This document shows, in pieces, positions 21,683 through 32,879 of a stretch of DNA of 64,000 nucleotides (position 1 is the stretch's first letter; each line of letters begins with the position of its first letter). A model generated the notes under the pieces. It was not told the origin of the DNA. It worked only from the letters and a program-made list of their open reading frames with translations, and ran no database searches. The DNA is taken from positions 620,001 through 684,000 of the forward strand of contig JAVHNS010000002.1 of NCBI GenBank assembly GCA_036872755.1. Direction: 5' to 3'. This DNA is from Orbilia blumenaviensis (taxonomy: Eukaryota > Ascomycota > Orbiliomycetes > Orbiliales > Orbiliaceae). Made by a program: the position numbers and the translations under genes.

Positions 21683-23659
21683 ATGGCTACCAACCGTAAC
21701 AGCACTCCCGATGGCTCAGCCTCATCCCTTCGACCTCCTACCAACCGTGGTCATCATCTTCGCGCTTCTGCGGACATGTCTGGCTTCACCTCTCCACTCG
21801 CTAATTCGCGTCAAATCCGCCCTGCTTCCGAGGTTTATCTAAATGCTGGGACACCACCAGCTCAAGGGTCTGAAGCCGAAGCATATGACAAAGCTGCTCA
21901 GAAATGGCTCGCCGACCTCGAGTCTTACGAGAACACACTCGATGAGATGGCTGCCGCGACTTTGGATCAAGAATTCAAGGATGAATTGAGTGCCATCGAG
22001 CAGTGGTTCCGTGTTTTGAGTGCTGCCGAGCGTACTGCTGCCTTGTATGCTCTGTTGCAACAGACGAGCCCAGTTCAAGTTCGCTTCTTTATTGCGATTC
22101 TCCAGCAGATGGCTTCCAGCCAGTCTGGTAAGATGGTCCCGACCTACCCCTCTGTTCTACGTAGTTCATACTTTAACAAACTTTCTGTGCAGACCCGCTT
22201 TCGAACAGAATGAGCGAACTGATGGTCAGCGAGCAATCTCGCCATTCATTCCCATCTCGTCCACCGCCGTCACCGACCACTTTGACCAATCGGAACTCTC
22301 AGCTCGATCCGGCCACCGTCAGCGCGATGTTCCCGGAAGCTGCAGCTGCGTTAGCTACCCAGAGGGCTCGATACAGCCAGGTTTCCGGTGTCACCCCTGG
22401 CACAAAGTCCAATAGGAACAGTGCAATTTTCGAAACCAAACCTTCGAGTTCCCTGTCAACTATGACTTTGGCCAACAACCCTCCTGCTTCCCCTTGGAGG
22501 CGTGATGAGAGTGTTCCACAGCCTGGCGCAAACGGAAATGAAAATAGACCCAAATCAGGACAAGATAACAACCCTGCTACCAAGGAGAGCATGGGTAATT
22601 GGCAAGCTCCCCCACGCTCCGCAGGCCTCCGCTCCCCCGGAATCCCAACTACCGGAGCTTCGAATTTGCAGACCACTACAATTACCAGCGTCAATGGCGG
22701 AAACGGCAATATCGAGATGCCTGAGATGTCACCATTCCCACCTGGTGCCAACTGGGCATCCATGGTGAACACTCCTGTGGTACCAATGTTCGGTAACGAT
22801 GCTATGTCTGCTCAAGCCAATGCCGATATGGTAGCCAATGCCACCGCCATGAAACTCGCTGCCATGTCAACTGTCAATAACCGTTTCTTGATTGACTCTG
22901 ATGTTCGTAAATATCGGCGCTCCAAGCCTGATGCTGCCAGCATGCTTAGCCCTGGAATGCCTCCAACCCAGCAACAGATCCCAGCCATCGCACAAAACGT
23001 TATCATGTATAACGAACGTGGACAGCCCGTCCAGATCCCTGCTGCTGCAGTTCAGGTAGCTGCAGCTCAGCAACAACTTGCTGGCCAGCCTTCCCCGGGT
23101 CTACAGAGCGCTACGTTTGCTCGTAAGTAACTTTTCCATCTAAGCAGAATCCTAGTCCAAAGCTAATATCTGTGCTTCCCCTTAGACCTTACCTCGCCCC
23201 AGAACAATGGTTTCTTAACTCCAACATACGGATCCCCTCTCCTTAGCGGTCCTACTCTTTCGCTCAACCAGTTTGTTAATGCTGGTAGCGAAGGCTACCA
23301 CAGTGATCATTCCGATCTCACTGGCCGAGGCCGAAGCCCACGAGGTCGTCGAGGAAGCAGCAAACCACCAGAAGACCCCACTGATATCTCGCTTTTGAAT
23401 GATATTCCTGCTTGGTTGAGAAGCCTGAGGCTCCACAAGTATACCGACAACCTTAAGGATCTTAAGTGGCAGGACCTCGTTCAGCTTGACGATGAGGCTC
23501 TTGAGAAACGTGGAGTCGCAGCTGTTGGTGCTAGGCGCAAGATGCTGAAGGTAAGCTTTGACCTAAAATGTACCATATCGATGATCAGAATTCTAACAAA
23601 AACTTCAATAGGTCTTTGAGCAAGTCCGTGACGCTAAGACTGAAGGCAAGTTGCCTTAA
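21683..23659 (+). CDS. VTS1: Vts1-like SAM-domain RNA-binding protein (Smaug family)
   Basis: Four exons: 21683-22127, 22193-23122, 23186-23550, 23612-23659; 595 aa, phases consistent. The N-terminal helical region (about 65-148: [22 protein letters not shown]...[19 protein letters not shown]) is conserved in fungal Vts1. The middle is a long Pro/Ser/Ala/Gln-rich disordered stretch. The C-terminus carries a SAM domain (about 528-590) with [18 protein letters not shown] and [15 protein letters not shown]. The Lys/Arg-rich end of helix 5 is the surface that binds hairpins with CNGG loops in the family. Vts1 recruits the Ccr4-Not deadenylase to shorten target mRNAs. The last exon encodes the final 15 residues. 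A long CT-rich leader with a likely intron precedes the start. Confidence 0.95.
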
Positions 23660-24397
23660 AATAAAGATTATCATCCCTAGGGACGTAGGCCGGCATAAGA
23701 CTGGATACCCCTGATATAGAACCCGCCGCGTACAAATACCTCGGTATCTCCAGCGCAACTGCGAGCCATTAGCCTTTCCTTTCTTGCTTCTCCCTTACGA
23801 CTTTACCATGTGCCTGTCTTCTTATTTCATTTTACCATCTGCGCTTTAATATTCCTTCATTTCTATTTCTAATGCGCATATGCATCATGCAAGCAAAGCT
23901 TTGTACGAGTTGATGAGGTCTATTCATGTTCATAAATTTCCACCCTTCCTAGCGATGTTTCAACATCACGATTCACGCTAATCAGAGCTCATGGTCATCC
24001 CCTCCTTCATATTATTCTTTCTATTCAAAAGCCGTCTTTTCCCCTGTCCATCCCTTCGTAGAAACAAGTAAATTTCTGAAATGTCCCAAATAGTAAAGTG
24101 GGATAAAGGCTGCGGGGTCTGTGTGTTGGCAGCAGCCAGGCATTGCAGCTGCACCCAAAATATTTCGATGCGAGCTAGCCAACACCAACTTCCGAACAAG
24201 CAGAGCCTGAGATTACGACTGTCTCACAGATTATGATCGAATCGACACAACCTTCCGTTCCTTAACCATAACCATCATCGTACCAACTTACATCGCATCT
24301 GACGTAGTTATATGTAATTCGAAGACATCTGCGCCTTATCTGATCCGCCACATATTCTCTCCAGCCGCTCGACCGGCCCAACGCAACATCTCTCATC
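23660..24397. other. Spacer between VTS1 and UGO1
   Basis: 738 bp holding the VTS1 3' end and UGO1 promoter; a minus-strand frame of 73 codons (24199-23978) has no support. Nothing else seen. Confidence 0.5.
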
Positions 24398-25969
24398 ATG
24401 TCGAATAACCAATTCACCCCGAACCCTCTACGGCCGTATTACGTGCCCCCAGCTCACGATTTCCTCACCGGGAAGATTTCAACGGCTACAAGTTCCTCAG
24501 CTTCAACTCTCGCTTCGACATCTGCCCGAAATGCCGCTGCCGCTGCTTCTCCGTCATACATCAGCTCCGCCACACGCGACATGCTGTCCGACCTCGATTA
24601 TTCGGAATACCTGGAAACACCTAGCGTTACGGTTATGATCCGGGATATGATCGATACGGCTATGATGAGGTATACTAGCGTGCTGATATTGCAGCCGTTT
24701 AAGGTGGCGAAGACGGTTATGCAATGTCAGTATATACCTAGGCAGGCCGGTGGACCCGGCGAGCGGGTGCCAGGTACTGGAAGTAGGAGTAGGCGGAGTA
24801 GCGAGGTCTCGCCTGGATTTGCGGAGTATGGAGGAGAGTGGAGTGGGCAGCTTCATGTGAGTGGTTGGGTGTAGCGTTAATTACGGGATTGGAGCTTTGC
24901 TGAATTACAATTACTTGTCTAGGGCGAGGAATCTGATGATGATGACCCTCCGTACTTCACTTCGAACGATAATGTCGAGGACTCGGGTACCTGGTCGGGG
25001 AGCCAGAGAAGGAAAAGGGAGAGGAATCCTAGCAGAGGCAGAAAGATGACAGATCGGAGCGGGAGAATGATAACGGATGCTACGAACGCCGCTCCTCAGT
25101 CCGATAAGCCGGAACAGCCGTGGCAGATCAAAACGCGGAAAGTTGGCTCTGTAGCGGATATGCTAGGAGCGATATGGAATAAGGAGGGAGTATGGGGGAT
25201 ATGGAAGGGTGAGAGCTCTTAGCACTATGTATCCTATGTCATTTGCTAATCCTTTCCTATAGGGACGAACTCGACATTCGTATACACAATCCTAACTTCT
25301 ACACTCGAGGCTTGGACACAATCATTTCTTTCAGCCGTGGTCAACATCCCAGACCCATCGATAACGGAGGTCATTGATTCTCCAGCGCCAATGACAGCGT
25401 TATGTATTGTTGTAGCCTCATCAGCTATTACAGCGCTGCTCCTCGCTCCACTTGACATCGTCCGGACACGAATAATCATGGCACCCTCGGACGATAAGCC
25501 ACGAACCATCCTCCCACTCCTCCAGTCTTTGCCATCTTATCTTTGCCCACCATCCCTCGCTTTTCCAACAGCCCTTCATGCCGCACTTCCCGCATTCATT
25601 ACTACGGGAGTACCATACTACCTTCGTATGAACTACGGTATCGATCCAGTCGTTCGCCCAGCGATGTATACAATGTGCACATTCTTTTCCTCGACTGCGG
25701 AGCTGTTCATCCGACTACCGCTTGAGACCAGCTTAAGGCGAGGACAACTTGCCATTGCGGCACCCAGGAAGACAATCGTGCCAACCGGCAGCTATTACGG
25801 GTCAGTTGGTACCCTGTGGAGTATCTATAAGACAGAAGAAAGCGGCGGAACGACCGGTATTGAAGGGCTGTACAGAGGATGGAAGGTTGGTATGTGGGGT
25901 TTGTTGGGCACCTGGGCAATGGGTGTTTTTGGTGGAGCGACTGCAGCTGGAACCGGTGCACCGTTCTGA
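24398..25969 (+). CDS. UGO1: Mitochondrial fusion protein Ugo1
   Basis: Three exons: 24398-24856, 24923-25208, 25263-25969; 483 aa. The N-terminus begins MSNNQFTPNPLRPYYVPP, typical of filamentous Ugo1. A segment around MIRDMIDTAMMRYTSVLILQPFKVAKTVMQ is the first degenerate carrier module. A linker rich in Gly/Arg/Ser and acidic residues follows. The second module contains PLDIVRTR (311-318), the mitochondrial-carrier signature, and the C-terminal half ends with a glycine-rich membrane segment (GMWGLLGTWAMGVFGGA). Ugo1 is an outer-membrane modified carrier that links Fzo1 and Mgm1 in mitochondrial fusion. The first exon border lies inside the acidic linker, a region that tolerates variation. 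Confidence 0.9.
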
Positions 25970-28249
25970 TTCCCGTTCCAACGCTTCCGCTTCCATGGAA
26001 GGTTCTAGTCGTGGAGCCGATGAAGGTTCAATAAAAAGAAAATATATTTAGCTGCGGGTTCATGAGCTTATGACACTGGATTTTCACAGCCCTTTGGGTA
26101 GGTTCCAAAAAAAGATTCCTCTTTTACCAACGGAGTTCTCGGATGGCACTTTGCTGCGTGTCTTTTTGGTCCGCTTTGGCGTTTTTCTCATTTTTATTGT
26201 GAGATTGGCTTCAAGTATATAGTAGCTTTAGAAACGAAAGATGATTCTCTTCTCTCTTGTATGCGTCGATAACTACTCATCTCATTCACTCTCTCTTATA
26301 ACATGATACCTACCCGCTTAGACTGGTGTCGCTGTTGAGACTACTCCATGAGACCATCTTAGTTTAACATCGGGACTACATGACCTTCAGTATAGATTAA
26401 AGATACCTGCTACGAGACTAAGGTTAATGGGAGGTGTATCAGTTCAGGGGACTGGTTCACGACATACGCTGTGAATCCACCTGAAGAGATAGGCGAAATC
26501 CGGGTAAGAGGTAGCTCCAGCTGAAATTCCATTCATTATCCGCCCCACCGACTGCCCACTTACACGCAATCAAAGTGGGAAGCAGCTCGCAGCGCAATAA
26601 CGGATTTTCAGGGGTGTTAGACAAAGTCAGCCGCACAGATTATTTTTGTTGGATATTCAATGGCAACACATGACCTTGCTTATGTAATTACGTGTAACAT
26701 AAACGCTTAGAAGAGACCTTGGCCGGAACAGTCCCTAAACAAATACACTAGTATCCTGGTAGCAGCAGACAAGCCTATTAATAAGTGATATAGATCCCCC
26801 ACCCACAGAAACAGGGCCCAGCTATTCGGCTCCTGATGGCCAGATATTAGCTACCGTAGGGAGAAAAGGCAGAAAGGGTTTCCAAGTTTCGAACAAGTCG
26901 ACACGAACTTAGCTTGCCTCTTTGTAGATGTCGGCTTACGGGGCCACAAAAACCCTTATTGCTTGCAAAAGTACTTCCTTCTATATATATTTACAAACAA
27001 AAAAATTAGTAAGAAAAAATTTATTCCACTACGTATAGGCACTTAGGTACATAAAAAAGCAATACAGCAGACTGACCTTATAGCGACGGTTGCAAAAATT
27101 TGCAGTTTACAAGTCAGCTAGCAGGTCGATAACTGGGGAGCGTGGTGATAGGATCCTGAATGACCGGTCTTTGTGTAACCAGATCGGGGGGTTCCCGTGT
27201 TCTGCTTCGTTGAGACTGGTTCACGAGACCAAGTTTCCCATGAACAGGGAGTTGTCCATTTATGCGTGAGTACTGGGCTCGTATATACCTTGATATTGAC
27301 AACTGCCAATGCCGGTCAATGGGCATCACTTTTTCTGTTGCTGCAGCTGCTTGACCCCCTTTGCTTTTCACAAAATGCACGCCCGACATGGAGGTGTACG
27401 TTGAGCGGCGCTCAGGATCTGATACATACGTTGCACTTTGCACTTTGCATGTATTCATGCTGGGGGTACCTACCTCAATTAAACACCACGGGTTAAATTT
27501 GGTAGAAGAATAACGAAAAGGAACAATTACATTTTCCAACAAAACTCTACCAAAAAGTCGGATTTTTTTGTGCCTTCCTTTCACCCGCCTGGGCCGACTT
27601 ATGGAGAATATATATTAATACAATGGAGAGTGGAAGTCAACAGCGTGCCCGGGCATGGAATGAGAAAAGCAACAGAAGCCACGTTGACACGCCTTGGCGT
27701 AGATTTCTCATTCTCTGTGTCTGAGACTGGGCCCGCCTGTGCTCTTCCTCCCTCCAGGCCCTGGGTTCGTCCTTGACTTAATTCCCCCACAAGACCTTTG
27801 GCTTGGTTAGCTGGAAAGAAGCTATTGGCTGCCACCGTAGCTAATAGAGTTGCAATGCGATATTTCTCGTCCACGACGAAACTTCGAAGGGAAGGATTGA
27901 AATCCAAAAACAGGTGCAAGACAGCTGCCATGCTAGGGTCGGCTTATATCTTGACAGCCCGCCCCTGTCTGGCGCTGGGTTCGTAATGCATTTGCTCATA
28001 GCATACCTAGGTGATTTACGTATATAAAGACATAGTATCACTTGAATGAGTATAGATTTATTCATCACTTGCACAACACACCTCCATTGATTTCTTCCAG
28101 CATCCCTTCTTGAATATCAGCACACTGCAATATCAGCCTTCGAAGCTTAAGCCTCGAATTCTCGGATCCCCTCATACTGTTTCTTGTCTTACAAATCTTA
28201 GAGCTGTGCCTGGATATCTATCTTGAACGATTCCTACGCCACTCTCAAT
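25970..28249. other. Intergenic, one dispersed short repeat
   Basis: 2.3 kb without a supported gene. Frames at 27114-27986 on both strands overlap each other and have no domain. A copy of the dispersed palindromic repeat is at 27196-27231. Confidence 0.5.
27196..27231 (+). repeat. Dispersed short palindromic repeat, copy 2
   Basis: Reads GTGTTCTGCTTCGTTGAGAC then TGGTTCACGAGACCA; matches copies 3 and 4 with three or four changes. Confidence 0.65.
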
Positions 28250-28837
28250 ATGAGCACATACGGAACTACCCCCCCAAATCACATCTCCGAACTCGCGATT
28301 GTCACCCGTAACGGAAGTTACCTTTTCAAAACCAGGGACTATGCAGGCATTGGCGAAAAATCAGTATTAGGGCTTCTCGCCGACGCCTATGGCCTTTGGT
28401 ACTTACCTATGTATTATCTATACGATATTACTATCTCCGTTGGAAAAGTTACGGTATGTATACATAGCCCCCGTAGATAACGTGCTTGTAGCTGACATAC
28501 CTCTTTAATTAAACAGGTCATTGGTGAAGCTCCAGGAACCCCAAAGAGGACCAAAATTGAGATCACTAGTTCTGAGAAATCTGTTCACCTGACATCGGCT
28601 GCTCAGGGGCAACTGGTATCCTGGCCATCTATCGACATGCTGCAAAGGTTGTACCCTCAATGCTTTCAAGTCCAGACCGCAGATGAACGCCATGTCTTCA
28701 TTATAACTTCGTCTATCAAAAAATGCATTTCTGACGCCCGTTGGCTTGGTTCTATTGTCATCCGTTATATATACGGGGAGGGCAGCATGGTAGACAAGAT
28801 CCTTGAAATTATCGCGACGGATATCACTATATTTTGA
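28250..28837 (+). CDS. Hypothetical protein, 174 aa, two exons
   Basis: Exons 28250-28453 and 28517-28837, joined by an intron of 63 nt (donor GTATGT, acceptor ACAG, phase 0). The start is the first ATG (MSTYGTTPPNHISEL); the frame upstream has no ATG. I do not recognise a family. The product looks like a mixed alpha/beta soluble domain with no signal peptide or strong membrane helix: alternating hydrophobic strands (ELAIVTRNGSYLF, YDITISVGKVTVIGEA, KIEITSSEKSVHL) are followed by a C-terminal segment rich in Ile/Val. The clean splice and continued coding character across both exons support a real gene. It stands alone in a large intergenic region and may be lineage-specific. Confidence 0.5.
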
Positions 28838-30984
28838 CGGGAGTCGGATATGCAAATTTGGATAATTTTCGACTGTTTACGATCATGTATTTTACTAGTA
28901 AAATCTATCTGAACAGTTGTTCCCATTGAGTGAAGCCCATAGCTACGATAAAGTTTAACTATATATTATGAAGAATGCAATTAAATTAATTGTTAGAGTT
29001 ACTAGGGCCTTCATAGACCCTGTAGATTCATGCCGGAGTTAACATTGAGTCACGTCTCGAAGAATATGCATGATCTATTCCTGAACTCCAAAAAACCATT
29101 GCATATGCATATCGCCGCCATTGCCAGTCTCTCCAGTTGGCCATGGATGGTTACGCAGGTCACGTTCTTAAAAAGAAAAGAGATTTCGGCCGCCTTAATC
29201 TACTTTTTCTCGGAACCAAACTTACGCATAGAGCCAGCCAAAACAGTTTTGGAGGGGGATTTCTCAGGTGTATCCGAGACCTACACCACAGGGGGGCAGC
29301 AGGGTACATAAAATTTCGGTAATTGTAGGTTAGGCAGGGCAACTACCCTGGTCAGCTATCCTGGAGAGTATAGGGTGGCCTCGTCGGCGATTTCATCCCA
29401 ATAAGAAAATTTTGGACTAACCAGATGTGGGTCTGCTGGGTGAGACTTAACATCTCAGGACCTAGTTGTTCCGACGGAAAGGGGATAGTGTAGTAATAAA
29501 CTAATTGCCTACTTGCGCAAAAATATACAATTTACTAGGTCTCACGTGTTCTGCTTTGTTGAGGCTGGTTTACGAGACCAGTTTTCGCTGTCAATTTGGT
29601 TCTCGAAATCATGTTAATTAAATGCCATCAATCTATTCGTCGCTACGCAAAATCTTAATAATTCGTCGTTAGTAATGCAACAACCACAATTTATTTCAAG
29701 CTATTATTGATACAAATTGCAAAATATCCTTTCAAAATTTCAGAATTATTTTTATTATTTTTGTTGTGGAGCGTGACGGGACCTGTTTTTTCCTATATGA
29801 CTTTACAACAACAGCAGTAACAAAGACAAAAAAATGAGCGAATTTTCAGCCAATTGCCTACATAGAAAACCTCGGGACGGAAATTCCGATCCGTTCTCGG
29901 ACCCGCCTTGAAAGAAAGAGAAAACCGAAACCGAAAACCGAAAACCGAAAACCGTGCACCCGCATGCTCGCACAAGGAAAGGGAAAACAAGAGAGGCGGT
30001 ATCAGTACACCGTCTTCTCCCAAAAGCGAAATTGAGCTGCAACCAGAGCTTCGTAATTGTAAACAGGGATGAGATGTGGTACGGACTTTCAAGAGCTCAT
30101 TGGTAGCGTCAACGAGGTCATACATATTTGGAAACGGACATGTGTACGGGGCCCGGGGGTGACAGAAAAACAGAAACAAGAATACAAATTTTGGGTGGAA
30201 TTTTGTTGGTAGTGTTCGTTTTTTGTTTCTCTTTTAGTGTCATCCCCGCGATGAGGTACGATACAGCAAAGCGATTTATTTGTGTCTTATATTTGCTTCT
30301 TTGCTTCTTTATGGTGGGAAGGCCTTGGAAGAGGCATTGGGCACATTGTAATTCTCGGAAACTTCTCAGCAACCTAATTAACCGGGCTGCGAAAGTTATA
30401 ACATTACTTCCCGAATGCGACTTGTTGGGTCTTTGTCAAGCCAAATACCTCGAACTAAGAAACGTTTCTTGTGCAAAAGTGACCTTCGCCAGCCTGATTC
30501 AAATAGGATTTTACAATAAGGACATTTCCTATAATAATATATCACTTAATTTTGTTTAGCTGCCTACCTAATTATTCCTATTAATGCAGCTTTCCAGTTT
30601 TTGACAGTAAGGTATTTTAGGTGGTGAACAGGTGTATGTAAATGGGATGCTTCGTATAATTGATGCAAAATATTTCTTTTTTTTGTTTGTGAAGGGCGTT
30701 TCCTTAATTAAGCGTTTCCTACATATATTCGGGCCGTTTCTTAATTTCGAATTAGGCCCAAAAAGGGATAGTTTAACTCTAGGCAGGAACTTGGCACGTC
30801 CTTGGCTATCTGACTCGAAGCCGGTTTGCGTGGATGGCGGAAAATTGTTTTTTTCAGTGTTTTGATCTCTTTTTGTCGATGCATCCCGATTTGGGCCTGT
30901 ATGATGTACTGCTTGTTCGTTCTTTTCTACCCAAATACCGAGGTATCTGCGTAGGCAACCTCCATCGTGAAGTTGCCCCCGACA
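28838..30984. other. Intergenic with 7-bp tandem repeat and a dispersed repeat
   Basis: 2.1 kb. Contains dispersed repeat copy 3 (29537-29580) and a GAAAACC-type heptamer tandem run (about 29918-29955). Frames near 30128-30559 and 30568-30993 lack domains. The end holds the DAL3 promoter. Confidence 0.5.
29537..29580 (+). repeat. Dispersed short palindromic repeat, copy 3
   Basis: AGGTCTCACGTGTTCTGCT at the left and GGTTTACGAGACCA at the right; the ends GGTCTC/GAGACC are inverted. Nearly identical to copy 4 in the core. Confidence 0.7.
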
Positions 30985-31818
30985 ATGCCTCACTACAAAT
31001 CCTCCCCAGCAGCCTCAATCTCAATCCCCGTCTCCCCGCTAAACCCATCTTCATTCTCCCCCTTCGGCACCGTCATCGAAAACCCACGATCGGCGCCCAC
31101 ATCCGCAACAGTAAACCAAGGCACCGCCGAAAAATACCCCGAAATCACACCTTTCGTCTCCTACCCTCCTCCCTCTGGAAAGCCGTCCTCCGGAAAACTA
31201 AACCTCTTCGTCTGTAACCCCAGAAAAAACCTCGGAGATGATAGTAAAACATTCACAGTTCACATCCTGGAAAGACATCCTTATACCACCCAGACTTTTA
31301 TACCCGTAGGGCTTGATAGGAATGATTCCGGGAGAAAGTATCTGGTTATCGTAGCGCCAACGCTGGATCTTGCATCCGACGGCAGTAGCGGCGGCAGCGG
31401 TGGTTTAAAGCATGTATCCCGCCCGCCTCCATACCCCGTAAAAGAAAAGAAAAGAGTAGGAATCAGAGGTTCTCCTCCATACCCGGTCCCGCAACAAACA
31501 CCCGTGGAAGTCGACATCTCAAAAGCAAATTATTCCGCCCCGGATACCTCGGGGACTACAAAGCCTAAGGGCAGGGGATTGCCGGATTTGAGTAACATCC
31601 AGGCGTTTATGTGCAGAGGAGACCAGGCTGTCACGTATGGTGTTGGGACTTGGCATGCGCCTATGGTTGTGCTGGGCGATGGGCCGGTTGAGTTCGTAGT
31701 TGTGATGCATGAAAATGGGGTTGCGGTGGAGGATTGTGAAGAGTGTGAGATTGAGGGGGGGAGGGTTACGGTTGATATTGGTGATGCTGCGGAGGGGGCA
31801 GTTAAGGCTAAGTTGTGA
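30985..31818 (+). CDS. DAL3: Ureidoglycolate lyase
   Basis: Single exon, 277 aa, starting MPHYKSSPAASISIPVSPLN. Family features are FSPFGTVIENPR at the N-terminus, VNQGTAEKYPEITPF, NLFVCNPR, VHILERHPYTTQTFIPVG, YLVIVAPT, and the C-terminal QAVTYGVGTWHAPMVVLG, which supplies cupin-fold active-site residues. The enzyme cleaves ureidoglycolate to glyoxylate and urea in the last step of allantoin (purine) use. An insertion of about 60 residues (roughly 138-195, Gly/Ser/Pro-rich) sits between core strands and makes it longer than yeast Dal3. It converges with NAA20. Confidence 0.92.
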   Translation: MPHYKSSPAASISIPVSPLNPSSFSPFGTVIENPRSAPTSATVNQGTAEKYPEITPFVSYPPPSGKPSSGKLNLFVCNPRKNLGDDSKTFTVHILERHPYTTQTFIPVGLDRNDSGRKYLVIVAPTLDLASDGSSGGSGGLKHVSRPPPYPVKEKKRVGIRGSPPYPVPQQTPVEVDISKANYSAPDTSGTTKPKGRGLPDLSNIQAFMCRGDQAVTYGVGTWHAPMVVLGDGPVEFVVVMHENGVAVEDCEECEIEGGRVTVDIGDAAEGAVKAKL

Positions 31819-32199
31819 AGGGGTATATATCTACCCATCACCTACCTCCGATGCTTTTGTTCAGGAGGGATGCTCGGTGGCAAAAGTATGCTGTTTCTTC
31901 TTTTTATCTCCAAATTGTGCCTACTTCTTTAATCAATTAAGCGTTCTAAGGGTCTAACTAAGTTCGCGCGCGGGTGCTCTGGTCCTTTTTTTATGTATGT
32001 ACATTAGTTTGCAGGGTATCGGATGCAGTACTAGCTTTGAAGAGACCAGATTGAACAGGTCTAGCTTTTCTTGTATATAAGCATATATAATACAGAAGAA
32101 ATGAAAATGAAAATGATCTATCATTCATGAAATTCGTTAAAAAGGGGGATCGCGTGTGGTAGGATATCTCCTCCAAGAAATCGAGAAGTGAAGAAGTTC
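31819..32199. other. Convergent 3' spacer between DAL3 and NAA20
   Basis: 381 bp, no gene seen. Confidence 0.6.
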
Positions 32200-32834
32200 T
32201 TAGTAAACTTCCTCGGGGCTGACGAGGACGTTCTCTCCGTTCTCCCGGATACTACCCCTCTTCACATCCCTCTTTAGCGGTTTCCGCATATCTAGCATCC
32301 TGATTGTTAGCATCATCCAACATCCAAAACTACTTCTTATCTATACAGAGAAGGAAGAAGCGGAGGGGGTGAAAGACTGGACATACCATACGCATCCTCC
32401 GCCTCCGCGCCGCCACCAGCGCTATAATACCCCACAACCCTTCTATAAACACTATACCCCATCTTCCTATACATCCCCACCGCCAGCTCGTTACTAACCC
32501 TCACATACAAATCCACAAAATACCCATCATAAACCTCCTCACTAACCCTCTCCAGCTCCTCCATCAGCACCTTTGCGAGCCCAAGCCTTCTGTAAGCCGG
32601 TGCGACGGTTAACGCTGTTACGTGACCGTGCCATTCCTTCCCTTCGCCTTCGGCTTTTCCCATGATGTACGCCATTATGGTACCCGTCGGGGAAACTACG
32701 GCGAGGAAGAGCTTGGGCCAGCGGGAGAGGTAGGAGAGGTAGAATGTTATGTCGTAGTTTTCGGTTAGGACGTCCAGGTTGGTGGGGTTGAAGGAGAAGA
32801 GGTCGAGGGCGGTGAAGGGGCGGATTGATGCCAT
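32200..32834 (-). CDS. NAA20: NatB N-terminal acetyltransferase catalytic subunit (Naa20/Nat3)
   Basis: Exons 32834-32387 and 32291-32200; intron of 95 nt (donor GTATGT); 179 aa. N-terminus MASIRPFTALDLFSFNPTNL and the YDITFYLSYLSRWP block are diagnostic of Naa20. The acetyl-CoA site is seen as VAPAYRRLGLAKVLM (Q/RxxGxG/A variant, residues about 78-92), followed by FVDLYVRVSN and YRKMGYSVYRRVVGYYS. The second exon encodes the conserved tail MRKPLKRDVKRGSIREN...VSPEEVY. NatB acetylates nascent proteins starting Met-Asp, Met-Glu, Met-Asn or Met-Gln, working with Naa25 at the ribosome. The region between the G-Y-Y and DAYG motifs has a Gly/Ala insertion. A run of 28 T (32852-32879) lies 18 bp upstream of the start. 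Confidence 0.94.
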
Positions 32835-32846
32835 CTCTTCTTCTTC

Positions 32847-32879
<33 letters not shown>

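Noticed and set aside
27114..27986. Overlapping frames on both strands near 27.1-28.0 kb
   Set aside because: No domain, and one of them reads through the dispersed palindromic repeat.
30128..30559. Plus-strand open frame of 143 codons
   Set aside because: Begins with TTG rather than ATG, composition of a random AT-rich frame, no motif.
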